In this document: piece by piece, positions 42,787 to 50,633 of the stretch | Layout: the number at the start of each line of letters is the position of its first letter | Numbering within the stretch: the first letter of the stretch is position 1 | NCBI RefSeq assembly: GCF_017654605.1 | Contig: NZ_CP072113.1 | Span: 3,038,001 to 3,102,000, forward strand | From: Yimella sp. cx-51 | GTDB lineage: Bacteria > Actinomycetota > Actinomycetes > Actinomycetales > Dermatophilaceae | DNA: 64,000 bases | Direction of reading: 5' to 3' | Notes under the pieces: model-generated | Seen by the model: only the letters and a program-made list of their open reading frames with translations | The model's database searches: none | Told to the model about the DNA's origin: nothing | Program-made: the position numbers and the translations under genes

Positions 42787-42814
42787 TGTTCGCGCCGTCC
42801 GCGACTTGTGCGCG
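42787..42814. repeat. Intergenic GTTCGCGGCGTCCGCGAGTTGTG repeat, copy 2
   Basis: TGTTCGCGCCGTCCGCGACT followed by TGTGCGCG is a close copy of the sequence at 38797-38825. It lies between the MFS gene promoter and the convergent end of the rhodanese gene. A GTGCACGCGTCCGCGG fragment is at 42752. Confidence 0.6.
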
Positions 42815-42821
42815 AGGAGGA

Positions 42822-43157
42822 TCAGGCGACGGTTGGTTCCGAACCGTCGGACGACTGCATCGCCTTGCCGGCCTCGTGCCAGGCCTTCATGCCGCCTTCA
42901 AGGTTGGCGACGTCCATGCCGTATTCGGCCAGGGACGGCAGCGTGCGGCGCACTCGTCCGCCGCCCTTGCAAGTAACGATCAACTGACCGTCGCCAGCCA
43001 GCTCCTTCACCTCGTCCAGGCGCATCGGAAGTTCGCCGAGCGGGATGTGGACGGCGTTCGGTGCGTGGCCGGCGTCCCACTCGTGCTGCTCGCGGATGTC
43101 GAGGAAGACGGCGTCATCGGAAAGCTCCGTGACCGGCACATCGGGGAAACGACTCAT
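42822..43157 (-). CDS. Rhodanese-like domain protein
   Basis: This 111-residue single rhodanese domain has VFLDIREQHEWDAGHAPNAVHIPL and the active-site loop VTCKGGGRVRRT with the catalytic Cys. It may carry persulfide sulfur or act as a sulfurtransferase. A second rhodanese at 55595 is similar along its length, including the end (EPTV), but has CRSGNRSGRA in the loop. TACTGT (43164-43169) six bases before the ATG fits a leaderless promoter. Confidence 0.9.
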   Translation of the reverse strand: MSRFPDVPVTELSDDAVFLDIREQHEWDAGHAPNAVHIPLGELPMRLDEVKELAGDGQLIVTCKGGGRVRRTLPSLAEYGMDVANLEGGMKAWHEAGKAMQSSDGSEPTVA

Positions 43158-43310
43158 TCTTCGACAGTAGCCCGACTGGCCGCTCCATCGATCATTCTCG
43201 CGCTATGGCCACCGACGCATGCGGTGCGAATCGGACGCCGTTCGGCGCCCCATGCGCGCTGTTGCAGTGGTTAACGTGATGAGCGGGGAAGGTGACGACG
43301 AGGGGAATTC

Positions 43311-45683
43311 ATGAGCGAGCAGCACTCCGCGACCACCGAAGCAGTCGTACCGCTGGGGCGTCCGATCGGTTGGGTTCGGCAGGCCGGGCAGGCCAGGTTC
43401 CACGTGCGACGGGGACCACGGGACGTCATGCTGCCGCCCGACCTCGCGCATCTGTGGCTGGCCCTGCATACCGGGGCCGACATGCTCCCGCTGTGCTGGT
43501 ACACCGTCGCCGGCGTCGAAATCGCGCCCCCGCCGACCGCTCAGCAGTTCAGCGAGCTGCGCAGCCACGGTGTGGCCACCACCTTCTGCGCGATGGATCC
43601 CCGCGACCGACGAAACTTCCTGTTGCATCACCGGCTCGTTCCATTGCAGACGGTCAGCGCCGAACTGCGCGGGAAGGGCGTCTTCGCACTCGTCGCATCC
43701 GGTGACGCGACAACCGGGATCACTACCGGCGTCCGGGAGATGTTCGTGCACAGCCCGCGGTTCGGCGACCTGCGCGATGTGGTGATGCACCGGATCGAGC
43801 CCATCGCTGCGGCGATGGATGACCGCGGGGTGCCCACCAAAGATGTCGGCGTCCGCCTCACGATCGCGGTCAGTTTCCTGCTCCACGCCTCAGCCGCCTA
43901 TCTGGACGAACCGGTCGTCAGGCCCGCCGAGCAGATCGACCCCTCGACCGTCGCTTCCGATGGCGACACCAACAGCGCCGGGTTGTTCGCCGTCGGGTAC
44001 GCCGGTGGTCCACGCGACGGGATGAGCGGCTCGACCGATGTCTTTGTGCGAACCGGGCACTTCGAGCACCGCTTGCCGCGCGCGGAGCTGCTCACCTGGA
44101 CGGCTGCCCACGGCGCCAGCAAGCTCGGCCGGTTGCGCTTCGATCGCAAGACGGTGCTCAAGTACGCCGCGAAGATCGGCGCGAACGACCCGGACGCTGC
44201 ACTCCATCGGCTCATGGAATCTGGCGTGGTCATCGAGCCCATCGGGGACGCCGAGATCATCCGGTTTGCTGCAACTCACCGCTTGGACGCGCTGCTCGGC
44301 GGATACACCTACGTGCCCGGACGACACTGGCTGGGCACGTACAAGAATCCCGAGCTCATCGAACTCCCAGGCGAAGAATTCGCGGTCTGGCGGGATGCAC
44401 CTACCGCGCCCACGTTGTTAGACGCCGCGCATCACCTCGGTTTCGGGGCAACGAGTGCCGGTCTGCGCCGCCTTCTCGCGATCGTGCAAAGACTCGTCGC
44501 CAAGCGTGTGGCCTACCTCGATCACGAGCCCGATCCTGAGCACAACCGAGTCACCTACGAGGTCGCCGGTGAACTGCGGCCGATGGACGAGGTCTCCTCA
44601 GCCGAGCGACTCCACACCAGCACGGACGAACGGCGACGGCTGGCTCGCGCTGCCCGTCTCGTTGACGACCCGGTTTCGGCCCCGCCGGTTGATGCCACCA
44701 ACACCTCACCGTCTCCAGTCGCCGCCGAGCCGCTCCCGCAGGAAACCCCACCAGCGGCGGCGGCGCCCGATCTCGGCGATCCGGTCAAGGTGCGAACGCC
44801 CGGGGACGACGATGACGTCAGCGACGACTTCATCGCCCGCTTCGGCGACCCGCGCAAGCCCGACAAACCGGCAGAAGCGTCCGCCGCCGAGACGGACGCT
44901 GCCGACCCGGCTCCGGCACCTGCGCCAGCTGCGGAAGCTGAACCGGCTCCACAATCTGCGCCGGTTCCGGAGGAGACGGCTCCGGAAGAACACGAAGACC
45001 AAACGCTGCCCACCGCCGTCCCGTGGACCTCACCGGTGTCGCAGGCGGGGAGCCAGATCGTGGTGCTGCCGATGGGCCAGCACAGCTACTACATCCCGCC
45101 TGACACCGGCACGCTCCCCCGGCTCAGCGAGGACGAACTCACCGTGTGGAGCGCGGCGGAGGTGATGCTCTCGCCGCAGGAACTCATCGCGCAGGCGAAC
45201 GAGTGGGTCACGGACGCGGAGCCGATCTACCACCGGCTGGTCGAGCGCGGCCACCTGCGCGAGATCGACCTGGGCGACCACGCGGCGCTGGAGGCTGCGC
45301 TCAATGTGTCGGTGCATGTCAATTGGCGGCCGGAGGGCTACGCCGCAGACCACATGGTCGACGACCCGGTGGGGGCAGGCCTCCCCCGCGATCTGCACTA
45401 CCTGATCGTGTCGTGTCTGCGGGATCGCTCCCTCGCCAAGGCGGTCAACGTCATGAAGCTCTATCACGGCTCGGAGCCGGAGCGGATGCGTACGGCGTTC
45501 ATCCGCCTGTGGCCGCTCGTGCCCAACTCGCTCATCTCGTTCATGCCGTACCCGCAGGCGCCCGCCCAGCTACAAGGCACCTTCGGTAACCCGATGCACG
45601 CGGACGAGTGGTCGTCGCTGGACAAGCCCTGGGACCTCCCCGGCACCTGGGCCCCGCTCGACATGGACGGCGAGCAGGGCTAG
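43311..45683 (+). CDS. Large protein with four tandem PqqD/winged-helix-like modules, unknown function
   Basis: The 790-residue cytoplasmic protein is of no recognised family. It contains four degenerate modules, at about residues 28-92, 243-309, 340-404 and 582-653. Each has L-[PS]-x7-W with exact spacing (L41-W49, L255-W263, L352-W360, L605-W613). Some 20-35 residues later comes L-x-x-x-G/K, as in HRLMESGVVIEP or HRLVERGHLREI. This resembles PqqD-type winged helices, which bind peptides in RiPP pathways. Residues 455-570 are a Pro/Ala/Glu-rich disordered linker. GAGGGG lies before the ATG. No RiPP enzyme is adjacent, so the role is open. Confidence 0.8.
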   Translation: MSEQHSATTEAVVPLGRPIGWVRQAGQARFHVRRGPRDVMLPPDLAHLWLALHTGADMLPLCWYTVAGVEIAPPPTAQQFSELRSHGVATTFCAMDPRDRRNFLLHHRLVPLQTVSAELRGKGVFALVASGDATTGITTGVREMFVHSPRFGDLRDVVMHRIEPIAAAMDDRGVPTKDVGVRLTIAVSFLLHASAAYLDEPVVRPAEQIDPSTVASDGDTNSAGLFAVGYAGGPRDGMSGSTDVFVRTGHFEHRLPRAELLTWTAAHGASKLGRLRFDRKTVLKYAAKIGANDPDAALHRLMESGVVIEPIGDAEIIRFAATHRLDALLGGYTYVPGRHWLGTYKNPELIELPGEEFAVWRDAPTAPTLLDAAHHLGFGATSAGLRRLLAIVQRLVAKRVAYLDHEPDPEHNRVTYEVAGELRPMDEVSSAERLHTSTDERRRLARAARLVDDPVSAPPVDATNTSPSPVAAEPLPQETPPAAAAPDLGDPVKVRTPGDDDDVSDDFIARFGDPRKPDKPAEASAAETDAADPAPAPAPAAEAEPAPQSAPVPEETAPEEHEDQTLPTAVPWTSPVSQAGSQIVVLPMGQHSYYIPPDTGTLPRLSEDELTVWSAAEVMLSPQELIAQANEWVTDAEPIYHRLVERGHLREIDLGDHAALEAALNVSVHVNWRPEGYAADHMVDDPVGAGLPRDLHYLIVSCLRDRSLAKAVNVMKLYHGSEPERMRTAFIRLWPLVPNSLISFMPYPQAPAQLQGTFGNPMHADEWSSLDKPWDLPGTWAPLDMDGEQG

Positions 45684-45787
45684 CGAAGCTGCGGAGCACT
45701 TCGCCGCGCCGGGTGGAGATCATCGAACCGGAGTTGCCGCGCATCATGGGCTGGTTGCGTAACAACCTCACGGGCTTCCGAGCCTGA
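45684..45787 (+). other. Possible gene tail remnant
   Basis: After the 790-residue gene, a frame with coding-like codons reads KLRSTSPRRVEIIEPELP and ends NNLTGFRA at TGA 45785-45787. It has no plausible start and is too short for a domain. It may be the tail of a gene lost here or chance. Confidence 0.25.
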
Positions 45788-45823
45788 TCACCCCGTCGGC
45801 GGCGGCGCGACAACCGTTGAGCG

Positions 45824-46330
45824 TCAGGAGTATTCGCCGGAGCTTCGGCGGATCAGAACCGCTGGCAGCACCACCCAGAGCGCCACGATCACAACGCCGC
45901 ACAGACCCGCCGCGACGAAGCCGGCCGTCTTGCCGGCCACGACATCGACAATCAGTCCGATCGCACACACGAGAGCGAGCCCGAAGAGCACCAGGCCGAT
46001 GACGGCCAGCCAGTTGGACGAGGTGACCAGCACGTCCTTGGCGCGCCGCCGGAACAACAGCCGGTGGATGATCACCGGGCTGATGATGCACAGCGTGGCC
46101 GCGGTGATCAGGCCGATGATCGCAACGTAGAGGTCGAGCTGTCGGGCTTCGAGGATGTCGAAGCGCGCCTGGAAGGGCAGGATCAGCAGGAACGCGAAGA
46201 GGATCTGGATGCCGGTCTGGGTGACGCGTAGCTCCTGGAGCAGCTCGTTCCAGTTGCGGTCGAGCCGTTCACCGGGCGACTCGCCGCGTTCTTCATCGCC
46301 CTGCTCGTAACTGACCTCGTGGCGCTCCAT
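45824..46330 (-). CDS. DUF6328 family membrane protein
   Basis: This 168-residue actinobacterial protein has an acidic N-terminus, the family block RNWNELLQELRVTQTGIQILFAFLLILPF, and four membrane helices (about 42, 70, 103 and 135). The function is unknown. It is divergent from pnuC-nadR across a 225-base region that holds DnaA-box-like sequences. Confidence 0.83.
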   Translation of the reverse strand: MERHEVSYEQGDEERGESPGERLDRNWNELLQELRVTQTGIQILFAFLLILPFQARFDILEARQLDLYVAIIGLITAATLCIISPVIIHRLLFRRRAKDVLVTSSNWLAVIGLVLFGLALVCAIGLIVDVVAGKTAGFVAAGLCGVVIVALWVVLPAVLIRRSSGEYS

Positions 46331-46383
46331 CGGCTCAACCTAATGGCCGCCACCGGCCCGTGGGGGATCTGGGATGGGCAGAG

Positions 46384-46415
46384 ATATCCACAGGATTGTT
46401 CACAGGTGTGGACAA
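46384..46415. promoter_or_regulatory. Cluster of three DnaA-box-like sequences
   Basis: ATATCCACA (46384-46392) and TTGTTCACA (46396-46404) each differ by one base from the box TT(A/G)TCCACA. TGTGGACAA (46407-46415) is the exact reverse complement of the actinobacterial box TTGTCCACA. Three boxes within 32 bp lie upstream of pnuC-nadR. DnaA binding is inferred. Confidence 0.55.
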
Positions 46416-46488
46416 AACTACAACGGTGTAACTCTCGCCTCCCGCAGCGCCTTCCACAGTGGCGTGGAACCTCAGTGGCCCTTTATTA

Positions 46489-46538
46489 GTCAACTTGACA
46501 TTAGAGAGCGAGAAACGCTTTTCTTGTCGTAGCGACAA
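46489..46538 (+). promoter_or_regulatory. pnuC-nadR promoter with palindromic operator and leader hairpin
   Basis: GTCAA-C-TTGAC (46489-46499) is a perfect palindrome overlapping a consensus -35 TTGACA (46495-46500). Further down, TTGTCG-TAG-CGACAA (46524-46538) forms a small hairpin just before the ribosome site TAGGAG. An NAD-responsive repressor such as NrtR or NiaR is plausible, but none is encoded here. Confidence 0.5.
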
Positions 46539-46555
46539 CTTAGGAGATGATGGCC

Positions 46556-47155
46556 ATGTACTGGACTGAGATCGCAGGTTTCGTCACCGGCGCGCTGTGC
46601 GTGTGGCTGGTGGTGCGCCGCAACATCTGGAACTTCCCCGTCGGCATCGCCAACAACATCTTCTTCTGGGTGCTGTTCATGCAGGCCGGGCTCTACGCGG
46701 ACGCCTGGCTCCAGGTGGTCTACCTCGTGCTCGGCGGTCTCGGTTGGTACTGGTGGTTGCACGGGGGTGAGAACCGCAGCGCACTGGTCGTCCGGAGCAC
46801 TCCCGCGTGGGGGTGGGCGGCCGTGCTCGCCTTCGTCGCCGTGGCTACCTTCGTCGTCTACGCACTGCTGACCAGCCACACAGATTCCACCGTGCCGGTG
46901 GGCGACGCCAGCACCACGGCCCTCAGCCTGGGTGCGCAGATCATGTTGAACCGCAAGTGGATCGGCAACTGGCTGCTGTGGATCGCCGCGGACGTCCTCT
47001 ACATCTGGCTGTACGCGCACAAGGGACTCTACCTGACCTCGGTGCTCTACGCCGGCTTCCTGGTTATGTGCATCATCGGCCTGGTGCAGTGGCGCCGGGC
47101 CGCCGGTGACGCCAACGCCACCCAGCCGGTGCACAACGACCTGGTGTCGGCATGA
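46556..47155 (+). CDS. pnuC: Nicotinamide riboside transporter PnuC
   Basis: The 199-residue protein has about seven helices. The PnuC core WNFPVGIANNIFFWVLFMQAGLYAD and WYWWLHG is intact, as is NRKWIGNWLLWIAADVLYIW. It carries nicotinamide riboside by facilitated diffusion, trapped inside by phosphorylation. Of three clustered in-frame ATGs (46547, 46550, 46556), the last has the right spacing to AGGAG. It overlaps nadR by 4 bases, so import and conversion to NAD are coupled. Confidence 0.93.
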   Translation: MYWTEIAGFVTGALCVWLVVRRNIWNFPVGIANNIFFWVLFMQAGLYADAWLQVVYLVLGGLGWYWWLHGGENRSALVVRSTPAWGWAAVLAFVAVATFVVYALLTSHTDSTVPVGDASTTALSLGAQIMLNRKWIGNWLLWIAADVLYIWLYAHKGLYLTSVLYAGFLVMCIIGLVQWRRAAGDANATQPVHNDLVSA

Positions 47156-48168
47156 AGCGCTTCGCCCACGGGATTGTGCTCGGAAAGTTCTACCCCTTCC
47201 ACGCCGGACATCAGCAGTTGGTCCGCGCAGCGAGTGCGGCGTGTGAGCGCGTTACGGTGCAGGTGCTTGCGAGTTCGGTGGAGTCGATTCCGATGGACGT
47301 GCGCGCCGCATGGATCCGAGCCGAGCATCCCGAGGTGCATGTCGTCGCCGGCATGGACGAGGTGCAGGTCGACTACGACAGCCCCGCGGTGTGGGATGCC
47401 CACATGCAGGTGATCGAGAGTCTGCTCGATACATCCGTGGACGCCGTCTTCACCAGTGACGACTACGGCGCCGAACTCGCCAGGCGGCTGGACGCGCAGT
47501 GGTGTCAGGTCGATCCGGGCCGGGTGGCGACGCCGGTCTCGGGCACAGCCGTGCGAGCAGACGTCCCGGGCATGTGGTGGGCGCTGCCCACGGCGGTACG
47601 GCAATGGTTCTGCCGGCGAGTGGTGGTGCTGGGCGCCGAGTCCACCGGGACGACGACGCTCGCCACCGCGCTCGGCGACCACTACCGGGTTCCGGTCGTG
47701 CCGGAGTACGGACGTCAGTGGACGCTCGACCGCCCGGGTGGCCTTGAATCACCCTGGAGCACTGAGGAATTCGACCTCATCGCGGTGGAACATCAGCGGC
47801 AGGAGGTCGAGGCGATACGGCAATCACCTCGCCCGTTGATGATCTCCGACACCGACGTGCTGGCGACAACGATCTGGCACGAGCGCTACGTCGGCACCGC
47901 GAGCGCGACCGTCGTCGCGCGCGCGAAGGCGTGGCAGCCCGATCTGTACGTGCTGTCCGGCGACGAGATCCCGTTCGTGCAGGACGGGCTTCGCGATGGT
48001 GAGCACCTGCGTCATGACATGCAGCAGCGGTTTCGTGAGGTGGTGCGAGCGTCCGGTGTGCCGTGGATCGAGGTGCCTGGTTCGCGGACGCAGCGGTTGG
48101 CCGACGCGGTCGCTGCGATCGACGCGCTTCTGGCTCGCGGTTGGCACCTCGCCGACCCGCTGGGCTGA
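47152..48168 (+). CDS. nadR: NadR-type NMN adenylyltransferase/ribosylnicotinamide kinase
   Basis: The 338-residue protein has two catalytic domains. The N-terminal nucleotidyltransferase shows GIVLGKFYPFHAGHQQL (GxFxPxHxGH), making NAD from NMN and ATP. The C-terminal kinase has a P-loop, VLGAESTGTTTLA, and phosphorylates nicotinamide riboside. The DNA-binding N-terminal domain of enterobacterial NadR is absent, so it is not a repressor. It is coupled to pnuC and ends one base from convergent nagA. Confidence 0.93.
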   Translation: MKRFAHGIVLGKFYPFHAGHQQLVRAASAACERVTVQVLASSVESIPMDVRAAWIRAEHPEVHVVAGMDEVQVDYDSPAVWDAHMQVIESLLDTSVDAVFTSDDYGAELARRLDAQWCQVDPGRVATPVSGTAVRADVPGMWWALPTAVRQWFCRRVVVLGAESTGTTTLATALGDHYRVPVVPEYGRQWTLDRPGGLESPWSTEEFDLIAVEHQRQEVEAIRQSPRPLMISDTDVLATTIWHERYVGTASATVVARAKAWQPDLYVLSGDEIPFVQDGLRDGEHLRHDMQQRFREVVRASGVPWIEVPGSRTQRLADAVAAIDALLARGWHLADPLG

Positions 48169-48169
48169 G

Positions 48170-49108
48170 TCAGCCGAGCCCGATGGCCTTGGCGGGAGTG
48201 GTCGTCGCTGATCGCAACGCGTCGTCCTCGTCGATGCCGGCCACGTCGATGCACCACCGCACCACGTCGGCGAGGGTCGAGGTGGAGCCCGCGATCGCTC
48301 CGCCCTCCACCAATCGGGCCGTGTCGCCCCGCACCTCGACGTCGAGCGTGCCCAGCCGATAGCTGCCGTCACCCAGGCCGGCGGCCGACATCGCGTCGGA
48401 GACCAACACAATCTGATCAGGGCCGATCGTCTCGAAGACCATGCGGACGACGTCCGCGCTGAGGTGGACGCCGTCGCCGATGAGTTCGACGTACGCCTCG
48501 CCCCGAGCAGCTGCTGCGAGGGCGGCCGCGGCCGGGCCACCAGCGCGATGGTGGAAGGCCGACATCCCGTTGAACAGGTGCGTGATCAGCGCCGGCCGTC
48601 CGGTCGCGGAGTTCACTTGGTCGATCGCCCACCGGACGACGTCTGCGGACGCGTCGGTGTGGCCGATCGCGGGACGGATGTCGTGCTCGGCGAGCGTCCG
48701 GATCAACTCCTCTGAACCGGCGCGCTCAGGTGCAAAAGTCATGTGCCGCAGGGCATTCGGCACGCCCGCTGCGTCGACGAGCGCTACGAGCTGTTCGATG
48801 AATGCGGGGTCGGGATCGCGCAGCGCCTGCGGATCGTGGGCACCGCGGCGCTCGTGCGAGAGGTACGGGCCTTCGAGGTGGATTCCGGCGATTGTGCCGT
48901 CCGCCACCAGCGGAGCAAGGGTCTGCACCTGCTGTCGCAGGGTGTCGTCGGAGCGGGAGACCAGACTCGCGATCACGCGGTCGGACCCGCGCGACCGGTG
49001 GTACGCCGCCGCCTTCGCACTGCCGTCGGCGGTCACTCCGAACTGCTCGCCCACTGCTCCGTGGCAATGGATGTCGATCAGCCCGTCGAAGTCCTTCGGA
49101 ATGCTCAC
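48170..49108 (-). CDS. nagA: N-acetylglucosamine-6-phosphate deacetylase
   Basis: This 312-residue amidohydrolase removes acetate from GlcNAc-6-phosphate. Metal and active-site motifs are DIHCHGAVGEQF, GIHLEGPYLS, HLFNGMSAFHHRAGG and LVSDAMSAAG. The protein starts directly at the first barrel strand and lacks the usual 50-60-residue N-terminal half of the beta-sandwich. The GTG at 49108 has TAGCGT seven bases upstream, so the short form appears to be the real product. No nagB or transporter is adjacent. Confidence 0.87.
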   Translation of the reverse strand: MSIPKDFDGLIDIHCHGAVGEQFGVTADGSAKAAAYHRSRGSDRVIASLVSRSDDTLRQQVQTLAPLVADGTIAGIHLEGPYLSHERRGAHDPQALRDPDPAFIEQLVALVDAAGVPNALRHMTFAPERAGSEELIRTLAEHDIRPAIGHTDASADVVRWAIDQVNSATGRPALITHLFNGMSAFHHRAGGPAAAALAAAARGEAYVELIGDGVHLSADVVRMVFETIGPDQIVLVSDAMSAAGLGDGSYRLGTLDVEVRGDTARLVEGGAIAGSTSTLADVVRWCIDVAGIDEDDALRSATTTPAKAIGLG

Positions 49109-49206
49109 GCCTCCGACGCTACGCGGTGTCGCATCGCGGCGCGGTCGCGCGGCTGCGGTGATGTGCACGAGGTGAGCACCTCCGTCCGAGTTGGGTGTGT
49201 ACCCGT

Positions 49207-49256
49207 GAGTTGGGTGTCAGAGCGGGAGCTCTACCTCCCGTTCCGACACCCAGTTC
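49207..49256 (-). terminator. Imperfect 22-bp stem-loop after the hypothetical gene
   Basis: GAGTTGGGTGTCAGAGCGGG (from 49207) pairs with CCCGTTCCGACACCCAGTTC (to 49256), over 22 bp with about four mismatches and a 6-base loop. It lies downstream of the gene ending at 49279 and upstream of nagA. Confidence 0.6.
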
Positions 49257-49278
49257 GTGACGCTGGCTGACGGTGCGG

Positions 49279-49830
49279 TCAGCTCGCGAGGTAGACACCA
49301 AGTCCCTCGAACGCAGCTGCACTGTCAGGCGTCGGCGAGTTCAGGATGTCATCGAGGACGTCGTTACTCAGCGGGTAGCTGGCGTCGGGGAGGCGCCGTG
49401 CCCACAGCTCCGCAAAAAGGAGGCTGTGTCCGAGTTCGCCGGCGAGACTCCGAGCCACCGGGCGGGCGCGAGCCTCGATGACGGCCCTGGACAAATCCCC
49501 AACCTCCTCCGGCCAACTCTCCGCGTAGACGCCCATCTGCTCTGCGACGCGGCCGAGCTCGATCTCAGTCAGCAACGGTCGATCCCCGACCAGTACGTAC
49601 GGTGCGAGGTCTCCGTCGTGCTGCGCGAAGACGAGGTTTGCCACATGCGCAGTCGCCGCCAGAGTGACGAAGTGATCGACGTAGTTGCCCGACTCCTCGG
49701 TGACCGTCACCGGTACGACGCCGGCCTGACGCAGCACGGACCATGCCCGCGAAAGCCACGCTCGGCCGCCCTTGTCGTACTCAAGGTAAAACGGGTCGGT
49801 GAGCTCACTGTCGAGAGTTGCACTTGTCAT
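49279..49830 (-). CDS. Hypothetical protein, unknown function
   Basis: The 183-residue protein has no signal peptide or membrane helix. Its sequence (DPFYLEYDKGGRAWLSRAW near the N-terminus, LAGELGHSLLFAELWARRLP near the end) matches no family that can be named. Codon use is less extreme than in neighbours, and it sits beside vapBC and an AAA ATPase, so an accessory origin is possible. The region 49831-49896 downstream of vapC holds nothing recognisable. Confidence 0.65.
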   Translation of the reverse strand: MTSATLDSELTDPFYLEYDKGGRAWLSRAWSVLRQAGVVPVTVTEESGNYVDHFVTLAATAHVANLVFAQHDGDLAPYVLVGDRPLLTEIELGRVAEQMGVYAESWPEEVGDLSRAVIEARARPVARSLAGELGHSLLFAELWARRLPDASYPLSNDVLDDILNSPTPDSAAAFEGLGVYLAS

Positions 49831-49896
49831 GCCGACTTTCTATTACCCGGCGCCGACAACGCGAAGTGACCACAGCCTCGCGCACGGCGGACTGCC

Positions 49897-50325
49897 TCAG
49901 AGTCTGCCGGGGACGACGACACGCACGCCGAACCGCTCGAAATCACGGTCCATCGTCACGACCTCGGCGTCGTACTCGAGCGCGAGCGCCGCAAGATGCG
50001 CATCGGTCGTGAGGTTTCCGGCGACGCCTGACGGCGCCACGAGGCCAGCCAGGATTGACGCGTGCCGGGGCGTCGGCTCGGGCGTGAGTGCGCTCGGCTG
50101 TGCAAGCCAGGCCTGAACGAGGTCGGTTGCCTGGGCAGATGTCAGCGGGTGCTCAAAGATCCGCGGGTTGGTCGAAATGCGGATAAACCCCAGCAGACTC
50201 ACCCAGGGCAAACCGACTCCTTCGGCGCCCTCTAGTGCATCGATCAGCCACGCGCGACACGCACTGTGAGGCGCAGATCCGGCATTGACCGCATACAAGA
50301 GGACATTCGTGTCGACGATCTTCAT
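49897..50325 (-). CDS. vapC: VapC-family PIN-domain toxin
   Basis: The 142-residue PIN-domain ribonuclease has the acidic residues in place: VDTNVLLYA near the N-terminus, TTDAHLAALALEY and TMDRDFERFG near the C-terminus. VapC toxins cut tRNA or rRNA when freed from VapB. The TTDAHLAALA form belongs to the PIN group common in mycobacteria. Its ATG overlaps the vapB stop by 4 bases, the normal coupled arrangement. Confidence 0.92.
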   Translation of the reverse strand: MKIVDTNVLLYAVNAGSAPHSACRAWLIDALEGAEGVGLPWVSLLGFIRISTNPRIFEHPLTSAQATDLVQAWLAQPSALTPEPTPRHASILAGLVAPSGVAGNLTTDAHLAALALEYDAEVVTMDRDFERFGVRVVVPGRL

Positions 50326-50576
50326 CGGCCGACGCGCAACTCCCGGACGATTTCCTCGTCCTCGAGTTCGCCGGCGATACGCGAGGCGTGGGTGAGGTCG
50401 ACGAGTGGCGAGCCCATGTCGAAGCTGGGCATGACGAAATCGGCCCGAACACCCGACGACAGTCCGCGACGAACCGCCTGGTTCAGGGCTTCCTTGAAGG
50501 AGATACCACGCTCAGCCATCAGTCGCGCGATCATCGCCTCGACGTCCGACTCCAGCGTCACAGTGGTACGTGCCAT
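50322..50576 (-). CDS. vapB: VapB-family antitoxin (ribbon-helix-helix)
   Basis: The 84-residue protein has an N-terminal ribbon-helix-helix domain, ARTTVTLESDVEAMIARLMAERGISFKEALNQAVRRGL, for DNA binding. The C-terminal tail (PLVDLTHASRIAGELEDEE) wraps the toxin. It comes first in the operon, as expected for an antitoxin. GCATCA/TGATGC repeats directly upstream are the likely operator of the VapBC complex. Confidence 0.9.
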   Translation of the reverse strand: MARTTVTLESDVEAMIARLMAERGISFKEALNQAVRRGLSSGVRADFVMPSFDMGSPLVDLTHASRIAGELEDEEIVRELRVGR

Positions 50577-50578
50577 TC

Positions 50579-50615
50579 GTGCATCATAGCATCATCTGTT
50601 TGATGCACTGATGCA
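50579..50615 (-). promoter_or_regulatory. vapBC operator repeats
   Basis: GTGCATCA (50579-50586) and TGATGCAC (50601-50608) form an inverted repeat. Extra boxes are GCATCAT (50589-50595) and TGATGCA (50609-50615). They begin three bases before the vapB ATG and would cover its promoter. Confidence 0.65.
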
Positions 50616-50633
50616 ACCAAGGCGCAGTTTGCC

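Noticed and set aside
46384-46415. Replication origin at the DnaA-box cluster
   Set aside because: Only three boxes, no AT-rich unwinding region, and no dnaA, dnaN or rnpA-rpmH genes nearby.
46489-46546. Riboswitch in front of pnuC
   Set aside because: The leader is short and holds one 6-bp hairpin; no known NAD, preQ1 or TPP riboswitch core is visible.
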